This document shows, piece after piece, positions 6,609 to 12,354 of a DNA stretch of 18,935 nucleotides. Position 1 is the first letter of the stretch, and each line of letters opens with the position of its first letter. Origin of the DNA: Geobacter sp. UBA4074 (lineage in GTDB: Bacteria; Desulfobacterota; Desulfuromonadia; Geobacterales; Pseudopelobacteraceae); NCBI GenBank assembly GCA_002383415.1, contig DFYU01000007.1:1-18935 (forward strand), written 5' to 3'. The notes beneath the pieces are model-generated. The model ran no database searches. It was given only the letters and a program-made list of their open reading frames with translations, and had not been told where the DNA came from. The translations under genes and the position numbers were made by a program.

Positions 6609-7586
6609 ATGTTGTCTTTTTTCAAGGATGCCGCCGATTGGCTGGTCTATGGGCTGGTGGGGTTGTCCTCGCAGTCCCGTGTGGGCCAGGCGCTCAGCTT
6701 TTTTGTCGAGGATACGGCCAAGATCTTTTTCCTGCTGATTGTGATGATCTACCTGATTGCCCTGGTGCGGATATCGTTGCCGGTGGAGCGGGTGCGTGGC
6801 TACCTGGCCGGCAAGCACCGGCTGGTCGGCTATTTTCTGGGATCGGGCTTCGGGGCGATCACCCCGTTTTGTTCCTGTTCCAGCATCCCAGTGTTTCTGG
6901 GGTTCATCTCCGCCGGTATCCCGGTCGGCATGACCATGGCCTTTCTTCTGACTTCTCCTCTGATCAACGAGATTGCGGTTGTCCTGCTGCTGAGCCTGGT
7001 GGGCTGGAAGATCACGTTGCTGTACGTGCTGATCGGCCTTGGCGTGGGGATTGCCGGCGGTATGTTCCTGGATGCGATCAAGGCCGAACGGCTGCTGCAG
7101 GGCTTTGCCCGCAAGGTCTATGAGGATGGGCAGCATGCCCACGTAGCGGCCGGTGAGAAGAAGCGCTTTACCATGCAGGAACGCCATGAGTTCGCTAAGC
7201 GTGAACTGGCAGAGGTGTTTGGCCGCATCTGGGTTTGGGTAATTGTCGGTGTGGGAGCAGGAGCGGCCCTGCACGGTTTTGTGCCTGATACCTGGTTTGA
7301 GGCCCACCTTGGCGCCGGGCAGTGGTGGTCGGTGCCGGTGGCGACCCTGATCGGCATACCGCTGTATTCGAATGCCACGGCCATTATACCGGTGATGGAG
7401 AGCCTGATTGTGAAAGGGCTGCCGCTTGGTACGACCCTGGCCTTTTGCATGAGCACCGTTGCGGCCAGCTTTCCGGAGTTCGTGATGCTGAAGCAGGTCA
7501 TGCAGTGGCGGTTGCTGGCGATCGTGTTTTTGATGTTGTTAACCGCTTTTACGATTGTTGGCTGGTTGCTGAATGCAATGTACTGA
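6609..7586 (+). CDS. arsP: ArsP/SO_0444-type permease (DUF318 family)
   Basis: The 325-residue protein has about eight to nine helices in two blocks separated by a hydrophilic loop (about 165-205). It carries the family hallmark TPFCSCSSIPVF, with C88 and C90 in a membrane segment, and the repeat-like second-half motif LIGIPLYSNATAIIPVMESL. Characterised ArsP proteins export trivalent organoarsenicals such as methylarsenite; the wider permease family includes Cu/Zn efflux (SO_0444) members, so the substrate is not certain. The promoter/operator lies immediately upstream, and the partner genes are a CDF transporter and small CxxC redox proteins. A CxxC mini-thioredoxin close to such permeases is common and suggests thiol-dependent transport or regulation. 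Confidence 0.85.
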   Translation: MLSFFKDAADWLVYGLVGLSSQSRVGQALSFFVEDTAKIFFLLIVMIYLIALVRISLPVERVRGYLAGKHRLVGYFLGSGFGAITPFCSCSSIPVFLGFISAGIPVGMTMAFLLTSPLINEIAVVLLLSLVGWKITLLYVLIGLGVGIAGGMFLDAIKAERLLQGFARKVYEDGQHAHVAAGEKKRFTMQERHEFAKRELAEVFGRIWVWVIVGVGAGAALHGFVPDTWFEAHLGAGQWWSVPVATLIGIPLYSNATAIIPVMESLIVKGLPLGTTLAFCMSTVAASFPEFVMLKQVMQWRLLAIVFLMLLTAFTIVGWLLNAMY

Positions 7587-7628
7587 TGGACCACGTAACA
7601 GGGCTTGCAGTTGCCCACAGGTGATTCG

Positions 7629-8561
7629 ATGAGTGTTTCGATTGACAGTCGTTTGACTGCCCGGTTCAAGATCGCCATCGCCCTGACCGCCGTGACGCTG
7701 GTGGCCGAGGTGGTGGGCGGCCTCTGGACCAATTCGCTGGCCCTGTTGTCCGATGCGGCCCATGTCTTTCTTGATCTGTTCGCCCTGGTACTGTCGCTGG
7801 CAGCGGTGCAGCTGGCCAGTCTGCCCACCTCGGAACGGCACACCTTCGGCTTTCATCGCTCCGAAGTGTTCGCTTCCTTCATCAACGGCCTGACCGTCTT
7901 TCTGATGGGCTTGGGTATCCTGTATGAGGCCTGGGGGCGTTTTGGCGAGCCGCAGCCGGTCAAGAGCGGACCGATGCTGGTGATCGCCGTGATCGGCCTG
8001 GTGATGAACCTGTTGGCTGCCAAGACCCTGCACAGCCACAGTCACCACGACCTGAACGTCAGAAGCGCCTTTCTGCATGTGCTGGGCGATGCCGCGGCCT
8101 CGGTGGGGGTGATCATCGGCGGCATCATCATGTACTACACCGGCTGGTTTGTGCTGGATGCCCTGCTGTCGGCCGCCATCGGCCTGCTGATCCTGACCGG
8201 CGCTGGCCGGATACTGCGGGAGTCGGTGCATATCCTGATGGAGGGCTCGCCGCGGGGGCTGGATATCAAGCAGGTGGCCGAGGTTATCCGAGGCGTCGAG
8301 GGGGTTCGCGATCTGCACCACCTGAACATCTGGTCGGTCTGCTCCCATATCACCGCCCTGTCGGTACATGTGGAGGTTGAGCCTGGCTTTGAGGGGCAGA
8401 GAAGCCAGCTGCTGCACCAACTTGAACACCGCCTGGAACATGACTTTCACATCACCCACACCACCATCCAGCTGGAATGCAGCGACTGCAACGGCGGCCC
8501 CCTGATCAAGCCATTGCAGCATCAGGAGCGGCAGGCTGCTTGCTGCGGTCACGAGCGCTAA
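7629..8561 (+). CDS. Cation diffusion facilitator (CDF) metal efflux transporter, CzcD/ZitB-like
   Basis: This 310-residue protein has six helices and a C-terminal cytoplasmic domain. The two metal-site helices carry the zinc-type pattern HxxxD/HxxxD: SDAAHVFLD (H45, D49) and LHVLGDAAAS (H150, D154). A His-rich loop (LHSHSHHD, about 135-141) sits between helices IV and V as in ZitB and CzcD. The tail is unusual in its cysteines, ECSDC and CCGHER at the very end. It probably exports Zn(II) or a similar divalent ion by proton exchange. An upstream TTG at 7605 would add eight residues; ATG 7629 with AGGTGA just before it gives a normal start. The gene is 42 bp after arsP and probably cotranscribed. 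Confidence 0.9.
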   Translation: MSVSIDSRLTARFKIAIALTAVTLVAEVVGGLWTNSLALLSDAAHVFLDLFALVLSLAAVQLASLPTSERHTFGFHRSEVFASFINGLTVFLMGLGILYEAWGRFGEPQPVKSGPMLVIAVIGLVMNLLAAKTLHSHSHHDLNVRSAFLHVLGDAAASVGVIIGGIIMYYTGWFVLDALLSAAIGLLILTGAGRILRESVHILMEGSPRGLDIKQVAEVIRGVEGVRDLHHLNIWSVCSHITALSVHVEVEPGFEGQRSQLLHQLEHRLEHDFHITHTTIQLECSDCNGGPLIKPLQHQERQAACCGHER

Positions 8562-8593
8562 TCGGACAAAAATCCACGCAAAGGAGCAAGACC

Positions 8594-8821
8594 ATGAAAC
8601 TGGAAGTGTTGGGCACCGGCTGTGCCAAGTGCAAGACCCTGTATGAAAATGTGCAAAAGGCGCTGACTATCAGCGGTAAACAGGCTGAACTGGTCAAGGT
8701 GGAGGATATCGCCACCATCATGAAGTACGGTGTGATGAGTACCCCGGCCCTGGTCAAGGACGGCACGGTGCTGTTTTCAGGCCGTCTGGCCACACCGCAA
8801 GAGATTGCGGGGATGTTGTGA
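8594..8821 (+). CDS. Small thioredoxin-fold redox protein (redox-active disulfide protein 2 type)
   Basis: The 75-residue cytoplasmic protein is a mini-thioredoxin. The active-site motif is GCAKCK (C10, C13) at the end of the first strand (MKLEVLGTG), followed by VKVEDIATIMKYGVMSTPALV with the cis-Pro block (STPAL) and a glycine turn (SGRLATPQEI). Such proteins often sit beside ArsP/DUF318 permeases and probably exchange disulfides with a partner. The start follows AAGGAGC at 8581-8587; longer in-frame extensions read back into the CDF gene and are not family-like. Its stop TGA shares a base with the next gene's ATG. Confidence 0.9.
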   Translation: MKLEVLGTGCAKCKTLYENVQKALTISGKQAELVKVEDIATIMKYGVMSTPALVKDGTVLFSGRLATPQEIAGML

Positions 8822-9198
8822 TGCGGCTGCTGCTGGTTGTCTGCGGTCTGCTGCTGGCCACCAGCGCCTGGGCTGAGCTGCCTTCGGGCAATGAACTCAC
8901 CATCCGCGCTGCTTTGGCCTCCGGTCGCCCCACCTTGGTTGATTTTGGCGCCCGCAGCTGTATTCCCTGCAAGAAAATGGCCCCGATTCTGGAACAGTTG
9001 GAAAAAGAATATCGGGGACGCGCTAACGTGATCTTCGTCGATGTCTGGCAGGATCGCTCGATCGGCAGCCGCTACCGGGTGCAGATGATCCCCACCCAGA
9101 TATTCTTTGATGCCAAGGGCAAAGAGGCTGGTCGCCATATCGGGTTTATGGACCGTCAGCCGATTATCGATACCTTTAAAAAGCTGGGGGTGAGATGA
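8821..9198 (+). CDS. Exported thioredoxin-like protein
   Basis: This 125-residue protein has a signal peptide (LLLVVCGLLLATSAWA, probable cleavage near residue 18) and then a thioredoxin domain. The active site is RSCIPCKKMAP (C47, C50), with FVDVWQD, the cis-Pro block QMIPTQIFFD and GRHIGFMD as further thioredoxin landmarks. The mature domain should lie in the periplasm, or tethered to the membrane, and receive electrons from CcdA, the next gene, which overlaps by ATGA. It probably reduces or protects thiols of exported partners such as the two exported rhodaneses of the same run. Confidence 0.88.
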   Translation: MRLLLVVCGLLLATSAWAELPSGNELTIRAALASGRPTLVDFGARSCIPCKKMAPILEQLEKEYRGRANVIFVDVWQDRSIGSRYRVQMIPTQIFFDAKGKEAGRHIGFMDRQPIIDTFKKLGVR

Positions 9199-9881
9199 CC
9201 TTTCTGGACAATATCGAACAGATCGTCACCCTCTACCCGATCCTGGCCTTTGGGGCGGTCTTCCTGGCCGGCGTGCTGTCGTCGGCTTCCCCCTGCGTGT
9301 TGGCAACCATTCCGCTGGTGGTCGGCTTTGTGGGGGGCTATGCCGATGGTGACCGGGCCAAGGCGTTCCGTTACTCCCTAGCCTTTATTCTGGGGTTGTC
9401 GCTGACCTTTACCGCCTTCGGCTTGGCTGCCGGTTTGCTGGGCACCATGTTTGGCACCATGGGGGGCTGGTGGTACGTGGCCGCCGGTATTGTGGCCTTG
9501 GTCATGGGAGGCCAGATGATCGGCCTGTACGAGATCCGACTGCCGATCAAGCGGGAGTTCAAGCCGAAGCAGGGCGGGATGGTCGGCTCTTTCATGCTGG
9601 GGCTGTTCTTCGGGGTGGTTTCTTCACCTTGCGCCACGCCGGTGCTGGTGGTGATCCTGACCTACGTAGCCACCAAGGGGCAGATGTTGTACGGTGCTGC
9701 CCTGCTGTTCACCTATGCAGTCGGCCACTGTCTGCTGATGCTGGTTGCCGGAACCTTTACCGGCTTCATCGAGGCCTTTGTCAAGCGGCAGGGGCTCGTC
9801 AACTTTTCCAGCTGGACCAAGCGCCTGGGTGGCGTGGTGGTGGCCTGCGTTGGGATCTGGTTGTTGTATAGCGCCTGGTAA
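9195..9881 (+). CDS. ccdA: Cytochrome c biogenesis protein CcdA (thiol electron transporter)
   Basis: The 228-residue protein has six membrane helices, as in CcdA (the DsbD core). The paired redox cysteines are C34 in SSASPCVLATIP and C146 in VVSSPCATPVLVV, each in the expected Ser-Pro-Cys context. CcdA carries electrons from cytoplasmic thioredoxin across the membrane to periplasmic thioredoxin-like proteins. Its ATG overlaps the stop of the exported thioredoxin-like gene, and a rhodanese follows 13 bp later. Its place inside this run suggests it serves the island's own thiol proteins rather than general cytochrome c maturation, though this is inference. Confidence 0.92.
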   Translation: MTFLDNIEQIVTLYPILAFGAVFLAGVLSSASPCVLATIPLVVGFVGGYADGDRAKAFRYSLAFILGLSLTFTAFGLAAGLLGTMFGTMGGWWYVAAGIVALVMGGQMIGLYEIRLPIKREFKPKQGGMVGSFMLGLFFGVVSSPCATPVLVVILTYVATKGQMLYGAALLFTYAVGHCLLMLVAGTFTGFIEAFVKRQGLVNFSSWTKRLGGVVVACVGIWLLYSAW

Positions 9882-9894
9882 GGGAGGTTGTGCG

Positions 9895-10323
9895 GTGCGT
9901 TTTTTTGTTCAAACCATTGCTGCGCTGGTGCTGCTTATGCAAATGCTGACCATGAACGCCGAGGCCGGCGTTACCAACATTACCAATCAGGAGCTGGCAG
10001 CACTGCTTGAAAAGGGTGCCACCTTGATAGACATCCGCACCGAACCGGAATGGCGCCAGACCGGAATCGTGCCGGACAGTCATTTGTTAATGCTGTTTGA
10101 TGAACAGCGGCGGGTGGTTGATCCGGATGGTTGGATCAAGAAAGTGAAGCAACTGGTACCGCTGGATAAACCGGTGATCCTGATTTGCCGAGTGGGCAAC
10201 CGCACCGTACCGGCCACACAGTTTCTAGTCAGGTCAGGCTACAAAAAAGTCTACAACGTTACAGGCGGCATTGTACCCTGGGTCAAGGCCGGGCTGCCGA
10301 TGGAGCCGTACGAAAAACCGTAG
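9895..10323 (+). CDS. Exported rhodanese-like sulfurtransferase (first copy)
   Basis: The 142-residue protein has an N-terminal hydrophobic signal (FFVQTIAALVLLMQML) and one rhodanese domain: TLIDIRTEPEWRQTGIVPDS, the catalytic loop VILICRVGNRT with C98, and YNVTGGIVPWVKAGLPM. It would bind persulfide sulfur or a metalloid oxyanion in the periplasm. GTG 9895 is the preferred start because AGGGAGG lies 7 bp upstream and it begins the signal peptide; an upstream ATG (9745) falls inside ccdA and adds unrelated residues. It follows ccdA and precedes the DUF4405 gene by 20 bp. Confidence 0.87.
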   Translation: MRFFVQTIAALVLLMQMLTMNAEAGVTNITNQELAALLEKGATLIDIRTEPEWRQTGIVPDSHLLMLFDEQRRVVDPDGWIKKVKQLVPLDKPVILICRVGNRTVPATQFLVRSGYKKVYNVTGGIVPWVKAGLPMEPYEKP

Positions 10324-10343
10324 TTTCAGTAAAGGAACCGGCC

Positions 10344-11300
10344 ATGTCTGACCAACAAACAGTTCGTTTGCATCTGCGGGGATTCATCTCGCTACTAACA
10401 GCTTTAAGTTTTCTGATCATGACTGTCTCCGGTGTGATTCTGTTCATCACCCCCCAGGGCAGGATCGCCTACTGGCTTGATTGGACCTTTCTGGGGATCA
10501 GTAAAACTCAGTGGGGAGATATGCACATCACGACCAGTCTGCTGTTTGCACTGGCTGGCCTGTGGCACACCTGGCTTAACTGGCGGGCGCTGGTCAGTTA
10601 CTTCCAGGACAAGGTCAGCAAGGCTTTGGCTCTGAAGGCTGAGCTGGCTGTGGCAGCAGTGATCACGCTTTTTTGCACCATCGGCGGTATCTACAAGACC
10701 CCTCCGCTCAGCTATATTCTGGATTTGAACGAATACGTCAAAGACTCATGGGTCAAGACAGAGGAGGATGAGCCGGTTATCAGCCACGCCGAGTTGTTGC
10801 CGCTGAAAAGCTTCCTGCAGAAGGTGGATATTGAGCTGGAGCCGGCACTTGCCGAGTTGAAAAAACAGGGGATTGCGGTCAGCGGCCCCGATCAAAAGTT
10901 GCTGGACATATCCAGGAATAACGGTACATCACCGGCCAAAATCTACAGGCTTTTACAGCCGCTGGAGCAGAATGTGGCTGACGTCAGGCCACCGTTGCCT
11001 GCTGCTTCTATTACGCAAGCTTCAGCCCCATCGGTTGCTGCCCCAGCTCAGCCGCCAGCCGCAGCGTCGCTCTGGACTGCCGAACTGGTGCAGCAGCAGT
11101 TTGAGGGTAAGGGTGTCGGACGCAAGACGCTGGCTGACATCTGTCAGGAGTTCCGTCTTGATCAGGCGGTCATCAGCAACAAGCTTGCTGGTAAGGGAAT
11201 TAAGATGGCCGCCAGCGATACCTTGAAAAAGATAAGTGATGATCGGGGCGAGTTGCCGATTGAGATTCTGAAGGTTATTTTGGTGGGCGAGAAAAAGTAA
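10344..11300 (+). CDS. DUF4405-type membrane protein with a duplicated helical C-terminal domain
   Basis: The 318-residue protein starts with about three to four helices resembling the DUF4405/cytochrome b-like family (HLRGFISLLTALSFLIMTVSG, then WGDMHITTSLLFALAGLWHTWLNW). Histidines at 10, 61 and 75 could ligate heme. The C-terminal half is soluble and holds two related units, about 147-205 and 254-314, joined by an Ala/Pro-rich linker (215-242). Both units share a helix with a LxxICxxF-like or LKSFLQKVDIEL core, then xGIxxxxxxTLxxISxxxGxxPxxIxxxL. Function is unknown; membrane electron transfer feeding the thiol chain is a reasonable guess. ATG 10344 follows AAAGGAA; the gene lies between the two rhodanese genes. 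Confidence 0.78.
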   Translation: MSDQQTVRLHLRGFISLLTALSFLIMTVSGVILFITPQGRIAYWLDWTFLGISKTQWGDMHITTSLLFALAGLWHTWLNWRALVSYFQDKVSKALALKAELAVAAVITLFCTIGGIYKTPPLSYILDLNEYVKDSWVKTEEDEPVISHAELLPLKSFLQKVDIELEPALAELKKQGIAVSGPDQKLLDISRNNGTSPAKIYRLLQPLEQNVADVRPPLPAASITQASAPSVAAPAQPPAAASLWTAELVQQQFEGKGVGRKTLADICQEFRLDQAVISNKLAGKGIKMAASDTLKKISDDRGELPIEILKVILVGEKK

Positions 11301-11356
11301 CCACGTTAACAAGCAGCATACATACTGTTTCACTACACCACAAAGGAGAAAAACCC

Positions 11357-11824
11357 ATGCCAAGAATCATCATCCTGTCACTGCTGATCCTGAGCTGTAC
11401 CGTACTCCCAGCTGCTGCGGCTGAAGAGGCCTTTGACCGTTTCCTGACCAGTTTTGATTATGACACCAGGGCTGACATGAAGACCGACAGTAAAAAGCTG
11501 ATCAAGCTACTAGCCGAGAAAAAGGCGGTGCTGGTGGATATCCGCTTCCCGGAGGAGACCAGGGCCTGGCGGATGGGCTTCGGTCTGTTCATCCCGCTGA
11601 ACGAGCTGCCCAAGCGCTACAAGGAGCTGCCCAAGGACAAGATTATCGTGACCGCCTGCCCCCACAAGGATCGTTCTTCCCTCGCCATGGCTTACCTGCG
11701 CACCAAAGGCTACAACGCCCGCTATCTGACCGATGGCCTGACCGGACTGGCCGAGAACCTGCGGGGCGATACGGCGGCTGACTTCATGGAAGAGCTGGGT
11801 CTGTTGCCGGCTGGAAAACAGTAG
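11357..11824 (+). CDS. Exported rhodanese-like protein (second copy)
   Basis: This 155-residue protein has a signal peptide (IIILSLLILSCTVLPAAAA; cleavage near residue 22, or possibly lipid attachment at C14). One rhodanese domain follows: AVLVDIRFPEETRAWRMGFGLFIPLNELP, the catalytic loop VTACPHKDRSSLA with C101, and GYNARYLTDGLTGLAENLRG. Its loop differs from the first rhodanese (CPHKDRSS against CRVGNRT), so the two probably have different substrates. It has its own AAAGGAG, starts 56 bp after the DUF4405 gene, and its TAG lies 3 bp before arsR2. Confidence 0.87.
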   Translation: MPRIIILSLLILSCTVLPAAAAEEAFDRFLTSFDYDTRADMKTDSKKLIKLLAEKKAVLVDIRFPEETRAWRMGFGLFIPLNELPKRYKELPKDKIIVTACPHKDRSSLAMAYLRTKGYNARYLTDGLTGLAENLRGDTAADFMEELGLLPAGKQ

Positions 11825-11827
11825 GCC

Positions 11828-12151
11828 ATGGAAGCACTTGATCTGTGTGCTGATATACTGAAGGCCATGGCCCAGCCCACCCGTTTGCGGATCATCAAGC
11901 TGTTGCGGGATGGTGAGCATTGCGTCTGCGAGATTTTTCCGGCCATCGGCCATGAGCAGTCCAACACCTCGCGCCATCTGCAAACCATGCTGAAGAGCGG
12001 TATCCTCAAGCAGCGCAAGGACGGCCTGAAGATTTACTATTCGCTACGGCACCCGGAGGTGCTGGAGATGGTCGGGTTGGCGGAACAGATTGTCGTGCAT
12101 GAAGCGGAGCGCACGTCGAGTCTGGTGAAGGGGAAAGGTGTCAAACGATGA
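11828..12151 (+). CDS. arsR: ArsR-family metalloid-responsive repressor (ArsR2)
   Basis: The 107-residue winged-helix protein has ILKAMAQPTRLRIIKLL, the metal-site segment EHCVCEIF with C32 and C34, and recognition helix QSNTSRHLQTMLKSGIL followed by the wing QRKDGLKIYYSL. A further Cys (C7) lies at the N terminus. Like ArsR1 it lacks the third Cys of the E. coli-type site. It is the ninth gene of the middle run and probably represses the promoter at 6532-6560 through the inverted repeat 6555-6576. Its TGA overlaps the ATG of the next gene (ATGA), so it is coupled to the BFD-like selenoprotein gene. Confidence 0.92.
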   Translation: MEALDLCADILKAMAQPTRLRIIKLLRDGEHCVCEIFPAIGHEQSNTSRHLQTMLKSGILKQRKDGLKIYYSLRHPEVLEMVGLAEQIVVHEAERTSSLVKGKGVKR

Positions 12152-12354
12152 TCAACGATGACGAACTGGTCTGCTTCTGCAGTGTCGTGACCGCCGGCAC
12201 TATCCGGCAGGCCATGCGTGATGGAGGGCGGACGCTGGATGACATCCGCCGTATGACCGGCGCCTGTACGCTGGGACGCTGCAAGGAGCTCAGTCCACGG
12301 GGCAGGTGATGCGCGGCTGAGGTCAAGCAGGTGCTTGACCGTGGGTGTGATTAG
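12148..12354 (+). CDS. BFD-like [2Fe-2S]-binding selenoprotein (TGA at 12307-12309 read as Sec)
   Basis: The frame opens at ATG 12148 (ATGA overlap with arsR2) and gives MINDDELVCFCSVVTAGTIR, then a helix with TLDDIRRMTGACTLGRCKELSPRGR. C9 and C11, with C41 and C46, form the CxC ... CxxxxC ligand set of BFD-like ferredoxin domains. At residue 54 there is TGA. The same frame continues Cys-Ala-Ala-Glu-Val-Lys-Gln-Val-Leu-Asp-Arg-Gly-Cys-Asp to TAG 12352-12354, giving 68 residues. Relatives of this type usually have Cys-Cys after the Pro-x-Gly-Arg segment, so TGA-TGC is a Sec-Cys version. A SECIS-like hairpin follows exactly 11 nt after TGA. If TGA were a true stop, the protein would be a 53-residue truncation lacking the last helix. 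It probably moves electrons or binds a metalloid for the arsenic/thiol run. Confidence 0.8.
12307..12340 (+). promoter_or_regulatory. Bacterial SECIS-like element with Sec-UGA codon
   Basis: UGA 12307-12309 is followed by 11 nt (12310-12320), then GGTCAAGC (12321-12328), loop AGGT (12329-12332) and GCTTGACC (12333-12340), a perfect 8-bp hairpin. The E. coli fdhF SECIS, as I recall it, has the same 11-nt gap to a GG-starting stem and an apical AGGUCU loop whose G and U contact SelB. Both the spacing and the loop identity match. The stem is also coding sequence, which restricts chance formation. Confidence 0.8.

Noticed and set aside
7539..8552. Long minus-strand open frame (337 codons) opposite the CDF gene
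   Set aside because: Gln/His-rich low-complexity translation without domain or ribosome site; antisense shadow of the clear CDF transporter.
12307..12309. TGA as a plain stop codon or a sequencing frameshift
   Set aside because: No base shift is needed: the same frame continues with family-like residues, and a correctly spaced SECIS-like hairpin follows. A simple sense-to-stop mutation would not create that hairpin.
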